DNA of 64,000 bases from Hypomesus transpacificus (GCF_021917145.1 NC_061068.1:6031344-6095343); one strand, 5' to 3'; positions 1-12,782 are shown, counted from the first letter of the stretch. Notes: generated by a model from the letters alone, not told the origin. Numbers and translations: made by a program.

Positions 1-504
1 ATATACTTTAAAAAGAACGGACGACGCGTCTCTGCTTCCTCCCACTGTACAAAAATGAACCCAAAATATCTGGGATACGGTAATGCCATCTAGCGGTGGG
101 GATGTCATTTGTAGCCAGAGTCTGCGCAGTAGTGATTGGGTGGTGGGGCCACGGTATCGAGCTCCCACCCATGACCTCCTCTGACCCAGAGCCATAGAGA
201 GAAATGGCTCTGGCCTGACCCAATCGCAAGCACACACTAAACCCTTTTTAATATCGTCAAAAACGAACTAAAAAATGTGTACTGGAGCAGACATCAGCGT
301 GATAAGAATGACCTAAAATGACAGAAACAGAAAAGGTCGCACCATAACGATTATTTGCACTCATTTTGCTCTGAAGTTTGACATTTTCATTATTCACTCA
401 GGCAAGGGATAATGATTATTAAAGCTGCCCTGACTGATCTTGAAAGATGTGGCTGAATTGTAGTTAATTGTACTCATTATGACTATGTATTTGTATGCTT
501 ATAG
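1..504. other. ppil1 intron, partly repeat-like
   Basis: This stretch precedes the first recognisable ppil1 exon and should be intron. I find no upstream cyclophilin exon in it. Positions 1-240 are more GC-rich than the flank and have an open minus-strand frame that resembles no protein I know; I suspect an old interspersed repeat, but no terminal repeats are clear. The rest shows no feature. Confidence 0.4.
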
Positions 505-912
505 GTAGAGGTGGTGCTTCTATATATGGCAAGCAGTTTGAGGATGAGCTTAATCCCGAACTTAAATTCACAGGCAAGTAGATACTGAGCTAAATATTAA
601 AAGTTTTGACTCTGTGACATGACCATAGTCACAAGAAAAAGTGTGCATCACTACAGTAACTTTGCTTCTGGTGTTTGGTGTTGCTGTTTAGGTGCAGGAA
701 TTTTGGCTATGGCCAATGCGGGACCTGACACCAATGGAAGTCAATTTTTTCTGACTCTTGGGCCCACACAGTGGTTGGATGGGAAGCACAGTATTTTTGG
801 AAGAGTGTGTCAAGGCATGGGAGTGGTAAACCGCATTGGAATGGTTGAGACAAACACCCAAGACAGGCCTACTGATGACATAAAAATACTTCGGACAAAT
901 GTGGCCACTTAA
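505..912 (+). CDS. ppil1: peptidyl-prolyl isomerase-like 1, last two exons (partial)
   Basis: C-terminal part of a cyclophilin-type prolyl isomerase that belongs to the spliceosome (it binds SKIP/SNW1 in family members). Exons are 505-573 and 692-912; earlier exons lie left of the window. The first reads [13 protein letters not shown] and the second NGSQFF followed by QWLDGKH, so the Gln/Phe of SQFF and the Trp and His of the cyclophilin active site are present. The protein ends in NVAT at the TAA of 910-912. A poly(A) signal AATAAA lies at 975-980. The intron between the exons starts with GC rather than GT (574-575, context CAG then GCAAGT) and ends in AG at 690-691; only this join keeps the frame [13 protein letters not shown]. 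Identity is near certain because the match to vertebrate PPIL1 is almost continuous. Confidence 0.95.
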
Positions 913-1037
913 TTGCCCTTCCTGCTTTTTATTTTTGTCTGTGCAGTAATTTTCTGTCAATGTTGTTTTTTATTAATAAAAATGATTTTGGATCATTTTC
1001 TTTATCAAATTTATTTTGTAATGTGGGTGGGTAGGGT

Positions 1038-1581
1038 TAGCCTGGTCCTTTCATTTGTACAGAGGGTCTGGGATGTCTCGATTGACAAACGTTAACTTCC
1101 TTGAAGGCGGGTCCTCTGTTGAAGTTTAAAACTATTGGATCCGCCCAGAGCCACTCTGATTTGCCATAACCAATCGCAAGCGTTCGCCTTAGCCAACTCC
1201 TTCACCACTACTGTAACGGAGCTAGCTGCCGTAGCTGGAAAATCAAACTTTTCCCGAACCCCGTGGGGAGGAGGGCCACAACATCATGGCCACCAACAAA
1301 ACTCAGCAAGTAATGTTCTTGCTCCGGCTTTAACCTATATTTGGCAGCGTTGCCACAACCGCAGAATAGTTTCGCTCGCATCTTTCTCCGCCGCCATTAC
1401 TGAACTACTCAAACAAGTGCACAACATTAACGTCATCGTTCTCAGCCCCTCCCTCTGTTCGCTGATTGGACCTACAAAAAAATTTGTTTCTGGAAACCGA
1501 CTTCAGACCCGACATCCCAGACCTAGTACAGAAGCAAAATCCAAATTGAGCGGAAGTACGTAGGAAGGCAGAGCCAGGCTA
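1038..1581. mobile_element. Non-autonomous TIR DNA transposon (MULE- or hAT-like)
   Basis: The 544-bp interval begins TAGCCTGG and ends CCAGGCTA. Both sides are flanked by GGGTAGGGT (1029-1037 and 1582-1590), a 9-bp target duplication. Inside the ends, the sequence TCTGGGATGTC recurs in inverted orientation, displaced by about 35 bases, so the terminal repeats are long but gapped. Nine-base duplications suit MULE elements; if the first T is counted as element, 8 bp would suit hAT. The open frame at 1135-1563 is inside the element, has no transposase-like residues that I recognise and is not a gene. It inserted about 60 bp past the ppil1 poly(A) signal. Confidence 0.7.
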
Positions 1582-3500
1582 GGGTAGGGTAGTAAACATT
1601 ATAAAATATCTTGGGTTAAACCCGTGTCTTGAATGATCTTGAGAAGGAAAGTATATCTTAAAGGCCTTCCCAATAGTTCCTGTGTTAATAGTGTTGTACT
1701 TTCAGATTGTGAGTGCCTTTAACATTTTGGTTGGAAAGAATAAATCTTAAAAAATCCTCCCTCAAAGTGCCAATGTTTAGAAGCCCAATGCCCCATTGTA
1801 TGTGTGGTTTAGTAATTCATAACTGGACAAATTTACTCAAATGCGTCATTAACAATGGGGCTATCAACACATTTTATATTGTCTGCATATTTACCTAATT
1901 GCATAGCTTGATACAGTGGCCAGAAACATTTTACAACTCATAGTCTCAATATCGTCCCTTGAGAATCATCTAGGGTTGTATTTGTGGTTGATGCATGCAT
2001 TGGCAAGGGCATGACGCATTGTGCCAGTTGCCCAGGAAATCAACAGTGAAAGGCATGTGTGTCAAAGTTAAAGAGGTCAGTTGAATGAGCCAATCTTGGC
2101 ATAAGTTATCACTGCATACATTTAGTCATTCTTTACACAATATTTCATGAAGTCGATTTGTTCTCACGAGGCATCACATACCTTAAAGTTGAAGCTATAC
2201 AAATATTCCTAGTCTTTTTGTGAACTATAATTACCTGTTCCTTTGATTTACAATGCAAACTCTGCTTAACTGTTTATTGAGGTACAACTCTGGCTGATCT
2301 TTCCTCCCTGACTATTTGACACAGGGCCAAGCACACTGAAGAGTTTTGTAATGCTTTAAAGGGTACTTACGCAACCATTCTGTGTAACCTGAACACATCC
2401 GTACATACCCAATACACTGAATACAGAGATATTTCTCTAGAACTGTACACTTTCTGTTTTAAATTAATCTTTTATTTGGAACAACTTAAAATAGTCAAGT
2501 ATTTATTTCAAACATTTAAGTAGATTCCATACTGTCAGTCATGAGGCCTTAAGGTGGCGCTAATAACGTTTCTCTGGTAGACAGTCCACTCTCCTAAAAT
2601 AGCTGTAAGTTGCTGAAATGTATTTCTGAGTGAAAAGGAGAAATGGAAGTTAGTTCCAGTTTTTGTTGACAGCCCCTAGCACAAAAATACTTAAAATAAA
2701 ATAAAACAAGCATAACTGAGTGACTGGTTTTTATTCCTGACTTTCAACTATTCATAATTTGGTTTTGTATTATAAAATATAAATACCTGTTAAATGAGTA
2801 CAGGAAAAAAAAAGTTAGTTGAGTATGTCATGGTCTATGGTTAAAGGGTTTTATTATACAACAATTCAAAAATATATAAAATATTTTTAGCATTGTCTTA
2901 TACAATTATGAAAATACATAAATCTAAGTTCAAAATGCAATTATGACACAATGCAAGCTATACATGATTATATGATTGAACAGGCTAAAGCAGTTGAACA
3001 TCAAGAAGCTTGCAGTAGCTTATTCAACCAAATATGGCACTATGTAAAATAATGTACTGTAATCTATCAATTTAAGGCAATATAGCCTAAATATATTGCT
3101 TTACTCCCTTCCCAACACACACACAAACACATGTGGACAAGATACTTTACTCACATAAGTAATTCTTAGTTGTTATTCTCATCTCAGGTTATTCTCAGAT
3201 GGTAGGTCAATTATTCAGTATTATTTTATTTCCAAATACTTATTAATTTTAAATATACTGTAGAAAAGTATAGTAGCCCATTTAGGTAAATATGTTTTAT
3301 TTCAGGTGTAGATCATATTAGAAGTTCAGACCCTTGGGATTGTCAAAGTGCAGGACCAATTAATTCCAATATACCTATACTTGTTACAAATGGCAATAAA
3401 CTTGAAAATACACACACAATACGAGTCTTAAAAAAGTTACAAAAATACCATTACTTATAGTAGAAGTAATATGGGAACATCTTCTATATGTCTATATATG
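1582..3500. other. Intergenic and 3' flank between ppil1 and the SLC6 gene
   Basis: AT-rich sequence without a convincing exon. The part nearest 3500 is the 3' untranslated region of the SLC6 gene; the closest reverse-strand poly(A) hexamer (TTTATT as read on +) is at 3225-3230. ppil1 and the SLC6 gene are therefore tail to tail. Confidence 0.5.
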
Positions 3501-6500
3501 TTATATTGTGTTTATATTATTATTGCTGGACTTATGTTCTGTGTTTTCTATTCTACAAATATTTCTCCTTTCCTTCTGAAGCATTGGAAGGTCGGCTGCA
3601 GGGCGACATAATGTCTGAAGACGCTGGGGAAAGATTTTATTAGCATGCTAACATTACCACACATATTTAAACTTTTTACAATTACATTTTAATGTTACAC
3701 TGAATAATGTTCATTTTGAGTTATTTTTAAAACAAAACAACATCTTGAATTAATTGTAAATGTTTAATATTAGGCCTACAAGTTAAGCTATATCATATGA
3801 AGTGGAACACAGTTGAAACTGCCACTTACCTGCCAGAGAGTTCCTTTGCCCTTGGCTAGTTTGAAAGCCATAGTAATGGGAATCAGAGAGAGGGATGACA
3901 CTGCCAGGAACCAGCCAAGTCCATATGCCCACCAGGGATACACGTAAATGTTATTGAATTTCAGAGGACTGTACTTAAGCACAGAGAATACAAAAGTACC
4001 CTGGAAAAAGAATTATAATTAAATGATTGGGAGTTTGTTTGCAACAGTTTATAGGCCAAACATGTTCATTATGTCACAACCACACAAGTCCTGCCCTTTA
4101 TTTATTTTTTTATTTAAGATATGAAATTATTATTTTGATGAAGTTTTTATTATAAAGTAATTTAACTGGATTGAGGATTACATTGCCACTACATATATAA
4201 TTGTCAAATTGTACATTGAATTACCAATTGAAAAATGTATTTCCGTTTGAATAGTCCCCAAAAAACTTCCATTGGACCTGGTCTACTGTGTTTTGACATG
4301 AATAAAATAAAAAGTTTAACATTTGGGAACTTCTAAACTAGCTACCGCACTGCACCCTGTAATTCTTTGATCAGATCAGCCCAAGTTACTGAATTATCTG
4401 TAGTTGCGCACAAACAAGACAAACAAAATTTTAAGGAATTTCTACTTGAAAACTATCCCAAATTATTCATCGCTTAATTATTTTTTTTGCAAGTGGCGAG
4501 GTGAGGCGCTGTACCAAAGTTCTTGGTTATTGGTTGGTTAATGGTGGAAATGTTTGCAATGTATGAATGAAAACTCAGATGTTGATTAAACTCAAACTTA
4601 CTGTGCATATAGTGGGTGTAATGTACATCCAACAGTATTTCAGAAGAGTGGAAGGCTTGTAACCAATCATATCCTCAATGTTGTCACAGAATCGATCAGC
4701 ACCTTGGAGATGAAAAGTGGTTTGAATTAGCTTTTAAACCGTTATTTAACTGCAAATCCGGGAATCTGTCTGCCTGTCTGTCTGACATATATGGATTTCT
4801 CAAACCGCCACTGCACTGGTTCTATTAACTGACTTCTGCACCGGGATCAGCTGATCGGTAAAATTCAATTATAGCCAACTTATAGCCTACTGAATACAGG
4901 CTGGTTTTCGAGAATACATTTCTTTAAAATAAATTTACCCAACAACAACAAAAAACACAGTGTCAATGGCTCTAAGAAATAATATATTGTAATGTATGCC
5001 TAGCCTATACTGGAATAATCTTACCATACACCCATCCAATGGCAACTGATTGGCAAATGGACAAGAATAACAAAGTTGCTCCACTGCACACATAATGATC
5101 AAAGAGCTGGAGGATGTAGGGGCCACCCTGCAAAAAAAAAGCCTACTTACACAAGACACCAGAGATGTCCTAAATAAACTGCTTTGCGCTATCCTTGTGT
5201 TCTTACTTACATAACATTGCACTTTTATAGCCTAAACGCCTCCCTCTTATAAACACAGCACCACAAAAACGTATCGGCCTAGTTAAACACTTTGGAGGTT
5301 AAATGAATATGTATGGTATGTAGGGCCTATACATATTCATGAAGAGTGCATAGATACAATTACAATATAATGTTTAGCTTATTTAATGTTCACTTCAAAA
5401 TACTTGAGGTGATGTATGGCTCACATAGTTGAAACAGTTGCATCAAAACAAAACAATTGGGCAGTTTTGTGTAAAATCCTAAACTATATTATAAATTGAA
5501 CTTCCCTATACATTTCCCCCTTCTACTGTTTTGAGTATTTACTCATATTTCATTACCCCTTTGAAACAAGCTAATTCAAACAACTATGCCAACATTGTTA
5601 CTCTCTGGCACGGCACGGTACTGAGCTGGAATCACGATACAAAAATGTTGCATATGCCAGAGGGAGAATGTGATATTTCACCTGTGTGACCATGAAAAGG
5701 CCAAGTAGGAAGCAGACACTGCAGAACACAAGCAGTAACGCCTCTCTCCGATACCGTCTTCTTAGTAGGATGGGGAAAACATCTGTGACTGAGGTCATCA
5801 AAGTCTCCAGGCCAACAAACTGGGAAACAACATGATATATGGGTTAGTGTGAGAAAATAGATGAAGGACACAGACAGAGATGGATGGCAAACCAAAGTGC
5901 AAACCTGGCTGTCCACCCCAAGCAGGATGATCATGGTGAAGAAACACACTGACCAGAACTGTGGAAAGGGAAGCAGGGTCACTGCCTGTGGGTACACAAT
6001 GAACACTAGTCCAGGACCTGTAAGGGAAAACGTTACAGTTGAAAGTATGTGTAAATTCATTTTGAGCTTATACTGAATGTATCTCAACTATGTGAGTGAG
6101 AAAATCCCATTATTTTGTCATACATAAGATAGTCTTGTCAATCCTCACCTGACTCAGCGACTACAGAAATGTCCACATTCTGCTCTTTAGCCATGTAGCC
6201 CAGGACTGAGAAAATGGCAAAACCAGACATAAAGCTGGTCCCACTGTTCAACAGGCACAGATAGAAGGAGTCTCTGCAAGACATATAATTAATGAGGCAA
6301 TGTTGTGTTGTGGTTGTGTAAATACATTTAGCATATTTAGTTAGCAATACGTGGAACCTTTACAGCCATATAAACAAAGATTTATTGCATCATTCTTTAT
6401 ACTCACTTATAGCAGTTGTTGTTGTACTTATTATAGCTTCCAAGGGAAGTCAGAAATCCTAGGCTAATGGCATAGGAATAAAATATTTGGGTTCCAGCAT

Positions 6501-9500
6501 CCATCCACACCTTTTGGACAAAGACAGCTGATTATGACCCAAACCATGTAATGTTGTACTGAAGTACTTCTTAAGTATAGGTATTAAGCAAACCAGAGGG
6601 AAGTTGGACTACACATCCTGATACCTGTGGATCAGCTAGTCTAGTAACATTGGGGTGGATGTAGTAGTAAATGCCATCCATGGCTCCAGGTAGTGTTACC
6701 CCTCTGACCAATAGTACCACCATCATCACATAGGGGAATGTAACTGTGAAGTAAACTGCCTAACAAGATATACACAAACTAATTATTTTAAGACCATGTC
6801 AAAAATAAAACAAAACCATGTAAGACATATGTCAAGACCTTATGGCAGAAAAGTATAAATCAAATAAATTGTCCAAGTTATCCAACTACAGTGGCAGTCA
6901 ATATCTTACCTTCCCTGTCGACTTTACTCCTTTCCAGACACAGAAGTAACAGATTACCCAGACCAGCAGAAGACATAAAGCCAGCTCCCACCGTATACTT
7001 CCAAGATCTTCGATGCCACTTGATAACTGTAGAACCCGACGTCTATCAAAATAATTTGATGACTGTAACATCTATAGTAACACACAAAATATTTTCAAAT
7101 AAAAGTAGAAATGTCTGGAACCTCTAACAGAATACAATGAATTTTCTGACTCACTGCCAAAACTCCACAACAGATGAAGTACTCAAGGGAGATGTCCAGT
7201 TGCCAGAGTTGTTCTTGCCATCAAACAGAACACACGTATCTGAAACATAGTGATTAAACATTCAACAATAAAAAACTATCCTAGTGTGTAAAATAAAAAA
7301 CACTCTTTCCTTAAAGCAATCAAATCCAGATTGTCTAAAGGTTAAATTAGTGATTAAATTTATCATGTGCTTTATAACAAGTAGACCTATGTCAATGTAT
7401 AGAAATATGACAGAAAGAAGGAATCACATCTCTTTAGAAAGTAAGATTTACCATAATAAGTGATATTCGCTTGGTAAACTACAATCTAATGACTATACAT
7501 AGATAAATGCATGTTTAGGTGTATTTAGAGACTGTAGTAACTCGGTGGTAGGGAGTCAGGTGTCAGGTGGCTGAGTGGTTAGGGAATCGGGCTAGCAATC
7601 AGAAGGTTGCCAGTTCGATTCCCGGCTGATCCAAATTACGTTGTGTTCTTGGGCAAGGCACTTCACCCTACTTGCCTCGGGGGGAATTTCCCTGTACTTA
7701 CTGTAAGTCGCTCTGGATAAGAGCGTCTGCTAAATGACTAAATGTAAAATACAGTGCTTCCCAAAAATCTATGGATGTTTCTTTTAAAAGTGATGTAAAT
7801 CCTTGAATTCAAATTGTTACATTTAGTTGAATGACAGTTACAATTATGCCACTTTTTCAATTGAGCATGTAGTGTACCTGTATTCCAAGAGTTGTTGCAG
7901 CTGGCCCATGGTAGAATAACAGTAAATGAAGAGAAAAGGTAGAGAAAAGCCCATGCAAGAATCACAATGTAGGTGATAGACCCGTAAAGAATGATCACCT
8001 GGCTGGCATATCCCATACCTGAATGACAGTAAATAATATGTAATGAATATATATTATGACATATTACCATGACAAAGTTGAAAGGGTATCACTTAATTAA
8101 ATAACAATACAGAAATTGTTTGTAGACATTGTCAAATGTCTACAAAAATAGACATTTGAGCCTCTCATGACAAATTCAGAACTAATAAAGAACACTCACC
8201 CTCAAACAATGGACAGAGTTTCCGCCAACATGTGATTCCACCTTGACTAGTGTACTGACCAAGAGCAGTCTCTAGGATGAACAGAGGGATGCCACAGGTA
8301 ACTAGGAAGAGGATGTAAGGGATAAGGAAGGCACCTGCAGGTAGAAAAGATAAGGTGTCTGTCATTACACTTTTCATTGTACAAAGTAAATGCATTGTAA
8401 GAAAATGAAGACATATTAGATAGTACCCAGTTGCTGTGAAAGTACAGAGTCAATGAAGTGAATCGCCAAGCACAAGTTCAGGACAAAATCAACGTATTCA
8501 TTATAGATCTGTAAGGTGCAGGTGTCTGATACACTTCACTACAAAATCAGGTGCGATTTTAAACTTTTTTTAGGGGTGCTCAAGCACACTTAAATTTCAT
8601 CTCAGCACCCCTTAAATAATAATAATGAAAAAAATGAATTATTATTATCTTAATAATAATTATAAGTTTTAGTGCTCTAATGTAAGAGTTTGCAAACGTG
8701 TCTGTTAGTGACAGATGACAAACAATTACAGAAACAAAGGACTTTCAACAGGTTTAATATCCAGGGTCACCATGCACCTTTTACATTGGTAATCTGCCAG
8801 TAAAACCAAAAGAGAAAAAGTAGGTAGTTAATTTCATGGCACAGATTTCAGTTTTTCCATTCATTCAATATTTGTATAATACTATATTTTTGTTAATTAA
8901 TTGTTATCCAGTAAAATGTGTGATTTATTAGCAAGTGGGTTTAACACATTTGCAAGGCACTGTATCCATGTCACATTCTCATTGGGGGCTGAGCCCCCCT
9001 AACGGTCTGATCCTAGAATCGCCACTGAATAGAATGTATGTGGGTTTCAAGAGTGTTTTCAATTACAATGGTTTTATCAAGGGAGTTAATGGCTTCACAA
9101 TAGGGAGGATAGGGGACGATTAACATAGCCTTTGCAAGCACAGAAAAGAACACTGCATGCTAGATAGCTTTCTGTTTAGGCTTTAGATAGGGCTCTTAGA
9201 AATGGCCCTGACGTTCCATGTTCTCATGAGATAATATAGCAGGGTATAGTTCAAACATTGTTTATTATATCCAGAGCATTCCAAACAGTATAAAACTGAT
9301 CACTCACAATGACTCTTAATGAGAGACTTGTTTCTCTCGTTGGTTAGTTGTAACTGACTTAAAACTATTGTACTTTCCGTGTAATATAATTTTGTTGCAC
9401 TTTTCAAGGTTCATGTTGTTTAATTGTATCTTGTTTAACTACATGCTCTTATGGTTCTTCCCTTTGGGACTTATTTAGTTTTCACAAATAATGTTTGGGA

Positions 9501-10291
9501 CTATCTCGTAGTTATGATCAATGACCTATGCACTTTTCTAAAGCTCTCTTTTGGAAGTCGTGTTGGATAAAAGTGTATGCTAAATGCATAAATGTAAATC
9601 AGTGGTTAAGGACAGACCTCATCAAAGACAATCAATGAACTATATCACAGACCTGTACCTTCAAAAGTGTGAATAAGATACTCTTTTTGTGCTTGTTTGT
9701 CTACAATTACACTTTTATTCCTTCAAACCGCTTTTATTAATATTCACAGTGACAATATATTTTTTAATAATTAACTAGATGTTTCATGGAATGTTATACA
9801 CATAGTTTTAGGTGAACATGTAATGTGTTTTATTTGAGTCAGTTAAATTCAATCAATGGCTTAACGTTTGCTGAACAACAAAACAACCCTTCAGGACTGT
9901 TCTTAATCCATAGCTAATCACCACCTCAATCTAGGAAGTTTACTTTCTGGTAATTAGCAGAGAAACAGAGAGTGAAAGAGAGAGAGAGCATAGTGACTCT
10001 TCAATTGAAATTGCCCTTTACTTTTGTTTTTTTAATAAATGCACATTTTAATCCAAAGCCAAGTCAAATGTTTTTATTTTTTTTTAACTTTTTCACGCAT
10101 CCACTCAAAGACTTACCTCCGCCATTCTTGTAGCATAGATACGGAAACCTCCATATATTTCCAAGTCCAATAATAGCACCAGCCACAGTTAGGATAAACT
10201 CCATTTTGTTAGCCCACTGGTCCCGCTGTTTGACTCTCAGTGGGATGTCCTGCCCTGGGAGAGCCTCCTGCCTGTGAAGAGAATCAGCCAT
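3501..10291 (-). CDS. SLC6 Na+/Cl- dependent transporter, GABA/betaine/taurine group
   Basis: Twelve-TM plasma-membrane symporter that would import a GABA- or taurine-like amino acid with Na+ and Cl-. Fourteen exons join in frame: 10291-10117, 8334-8200, 8018-7878, 7239-7155, 7042-6910, 6759-6625, 6510-6407, 6273-6149, 6017-5905, 5819-5682, 5127-5025, 4702-4602, 4000-3830, 3623-3501 (1782 nt, 593 aa, the usual family length). Every intron fits GT-AG. Landmarks: TM1 [40 protein letters not shown]6 [15 protein letters not shown]8 GVDSQFVGLE, and the glycosylated loop with NNSGNWTS. Closest remembered relatives are SLC6A12/SLC6A13; the TM1 position that is Glu in those proteins (AGEIIGLGN) is Ala here. 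No lesions, so probably functional. Exact paralogue not resolved, hence no symbol. A related decayed copy lies upstream on the same strand. Confidence 0.9.
7563..7750 (+). mobile_element. tRNA-derived SINE with L2-type tail
   Basis: Starts with a Pol III A-box-like segment (GGCTGAGTGGTTAGGG) and a B-box-like segment (GGTTGCCAGTTCGATTCC), resembling a Ser/Leu tRNA, then an unrelated body and the tail CTGGATAAGAGCGTCTGC followed by TAAATGACTAAATG. The same structure recurs at 25770-25962. It lies in an intron of the SLC6 gene, on the opposite strand. Not a tRNA gene: there is no closed acceptor stem. Confidence 0.85.
8548..9027. mobile_element. Short TIR DNA transposon in SLC6 intron 1
   Basis: Left end CAGGTGCGATTTTAAAC and the reverse complement of the right end, CAGTGGCGATTCTAGG, align as imperfect inverted repeats that extend through a shared TTAGGGG-GCTCA block. 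The flanks share only AAT, which would be a 3-bp target duplication. The core is AT-rich and noncoding. Superfamily uncertain (CACTA- or hAT-like non-autonomous). Confidence 0.55.
9548..9600 (+). repeat. Decayed SINE/L2 tail
   Basis: GTTGGATAAAAGTGTATGCT then AAATGCATAAATGTAAAT resembles a diverged copy of the tail of the SINEs at 7563 and 25770. No head is present, so it is an orphan 3' end, as expected from 5' truncation of an L2-type element or SINE. Confidence 0.55.
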
Positions 10292-11732
10292 GCTGCTCGT
10301 GAGACGGTCTGTTGGAGTCTATGGTGAAGTTGTTGGAGATCAGGGCATGAGGTTGGCTGCTGCTGCTTTTATGAGGACAAACCCAGAAAGGCTGCCAGAC
10401 ACTTAAGCCTCCAGGGGGACCAAAAAAAAGTACTCTCACTAGGCACCCATCAGTTTGCCCAAAACTCTGAGAATTAAGATGGTTGACAGTGAGACTAACT
10501 TGCAATTTGACATGCTAAAGAATGCTTTTGAGAACTTCAAGGGTGTGAGGATGATTGATCTTCAGAAAAAAACTTGTGAATAGCCTATGTTCTGTGATGT
10601 AACTACATAATAGCTACTTAACTTCAGTTTTCATAATCGCTTATGTTGCAACCTTTAGTGCAAAACACCATGAAGAAACATCTGCTTAAAGAAACATATG
10701 ATTAATTTTAAGATTAATTATGCATCATCATGCAAAACGAAGTCTGAGACATATATTTTTGTACAATAAAACCCACAGCATTTTTCCAAATGGGAGCAAA
10801 TAAGGAAGAATTAAATTTAAAATGTAAGTTACTCTAATGTTGCAACTTCAAATAACCAGCACAAGTAAGGGAGTGTTTGTCTATTATCTAAATACAATAG
10901 AATGTCTGTGGCAGAGCCTTTGGGACAAATAGCTGTGGAGACATCGATGCATAATTAATTTGCATCCACAAAATGATTGTCCATGCAAGAGTTTAGTTGA
11001 TTAAGTTTTCTGTTGTTGATAGGACTTCATGTTGCAACTTCAAATGGTTTGCACAGTAGGGGTGTAACCTAAATGTAGCTTTAGTATTTGCTGTACTGTA
11101 GGTAGGCATCTGATCTTTGAAACCTTAGCTGAAATCTCATGACAGCCACAGCTGAATGTGTTGATCAACTGGCTTATTTCCTAGTAAAAGGCTCAGAAAT
11201 AATAGATTGCACGTCAGCACGCTTGTGCGAATACCAACAATGTTTTGATTTTTATTTACAATATATATCTGTTTTAATATGTAGTCGGTAAACGTGGTTG
11301 TAATGGTTTGCTGACAGAAAAGACTTGAACCCACCACAAAGCCTTCTCACCATATGCAAAAACATCACAGTATAATAGATGCGAGTGACCAAGGCTAATT
11401 TAAGATCAATATATCGAAAGACAACCATGCATAATACATTTGCACCGCAAATAGCTGTTGTTTTTGAACAGGCTTCTATCTAGGGAAAGTTGGTAATCTT
11501 ACCAACTTTTGTTTTGTAAGGAGTGTCAAATTTTTGGGAGATAAAGATCTTGACAGTGTGTGAATGATCTTAAATCATGGTGTAAAACAAGAATGAAATA
11601 GAATGGCACATTATCTGTAATTTTTTTGATTTTTGCATTGTTGTGTACCTTAGGGTATATGCCCTCACACCGCAAACACATGCAAGTGTTTGAAAAAAGT
11701 TGGTCTCACCACACACATCAATGTAATTCAAT
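10292..11732. other. SLC6 upstream region
   Basis: Contains the 5' untranslated leader and presumably the promoter of the SLC6 gene just above 10291. I see no clear TATA box or other exon. The remainder is AT-rich and featureless up to the transposon at 11733. Confidence 0.4.
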
Positions 11733-12782
11733 CAGGGCCGTAACTACCATTGAGGACACCGAGGTCGTGTCCTCGGTATTTTTTTTCGTATTTCTGTTTT
11801 TTTTTTGCTTAAATCGTGGTATATAAACTCAAAATAAAGTACACGTGAAACTGACTGCAGGACGATGATCTTGGTCTCCCACAAACCGTAACGTGATTTT
11901 ATACATGAATCAACATTCATTTTGCGATTGATATGATATGTCATTGATGTGATTGATTGAAAATGAAATTCAGTGGCAATTGGGAAATATCAAACTGACT
12001 CGCTATCGCTCGGTCGATACGTTCCAGCCTCAGTTTGATATTTCCCGGCATGACCGAACGGTCGAGGTTAGTAAGTAGTTTATTATATGGCAATTTTAGA
12101 TTCTTTTCATTTTGTAAACGAAAATAAATGGTACCTTTAGGCTAATTGTAGCTAGCTCTTAAGTCTTCTCACGGTGTGTTTCATGTGTTGCCAAGCAACT
12201 CATTACTTTTGATAGAAAGCGGACAACATGGTTCTGCTAAAATGGCTTTAATTTCATCACAAAATAACGACACAAGTGATTCAAAGAGTCTGGTCTTCAT
12301 CCTCACTTTCGATGACAAAGCTTTTCAGCATCATCTGGATAGTAAAACTCAGCAGCTGACTCGTCGATATCGCTCATTTTGAAGCTGACGTCAGAGGGCA
12401 ATACGGATCCGTATTGACCGGCGAGGAGGGCAACACGCTGGGGTGACTACCCGTTATCCAATCAAAACGCTCGTACCGTCGTTGCCATATAATAATAATT
12501 TAAAAAAAATTGTGGTAACTTGCCCTTACTTCATGAGTCCCATAAAGGTCCTTCAAAAAGCCTCAGAATGCCCCATGTTTACCTCAAAATTTCAAAAGCT
12601 CCACACCGCCCCATATTCAAATGTCATAATGATGATGTTTTTGCTCCTTAAGACTCAATAAGAGAAAATGGCCATATTTAAATAATGTAATTTAAAAAAA
12701 ATCCGGGGGAGCATGCCCCCGAACCCGCCTAGAAGTTCTGACTCATGACCTCAGTATTTTTTGGGGCCTGCGTACGGCCCTG
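11733..12782. mobile_element. hAT-type DNA transposon with nested inverted-repeat unit
   Basis: Ends CAGGGCCGTA and TACGGCCCTG are perfect 10-bp inverted repeats, and both sides carry the perfect 8-bp duplication AATTCAAT (11725-11732 and 12783-12790), the hAT signature. The 1050-bp body has no transposase frame. Between about 11982 and 12495 it holds a second, differently organised repeat with its own inverted repeats (separate entry), so at least two insertion events are stacked here. Confidence 0.8.
11982..12495. repeat. Nested palindromic repeat unit
   Basis: Three inverted structures are visible: a 17-bp perfect hairpin GGGAAATATCAAACTGA at 11982-11998 with its complement at 12030-12046; a 14-bp pair TTATTATATGGCAA at 12080-12093 with its complement at 12482-12495; and an 18-bp perfect palindrome CAATACGGATCCGTATTG at 12399-12416. 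Parts of this unit (the palindrome, the ATGAGCGA segment and the CGGTCGATACG-TTTGATATTTCC segment) recur in rearranged orientation at about 58716-58935 inside another element, so it is a dispersed family. Confidence 0.65.

Noticed and set aside
8-235. 75-aa minus-strand frame as a gene
   Set aside because: No family resemblance, lies in a ppil1 intron and looks like repeat sequence.
1135-1563. 142-aa open frame as a gene
   Set aside because: Entirely inside the TIR element 1038-1581, with no recognisable protein family.
7563-7640. tRNA gene
   Set aside because: A- and B-box-like segments are present but the cloverleaf ends do not pair and the SINE body and tail follow; the same holds at 25770.
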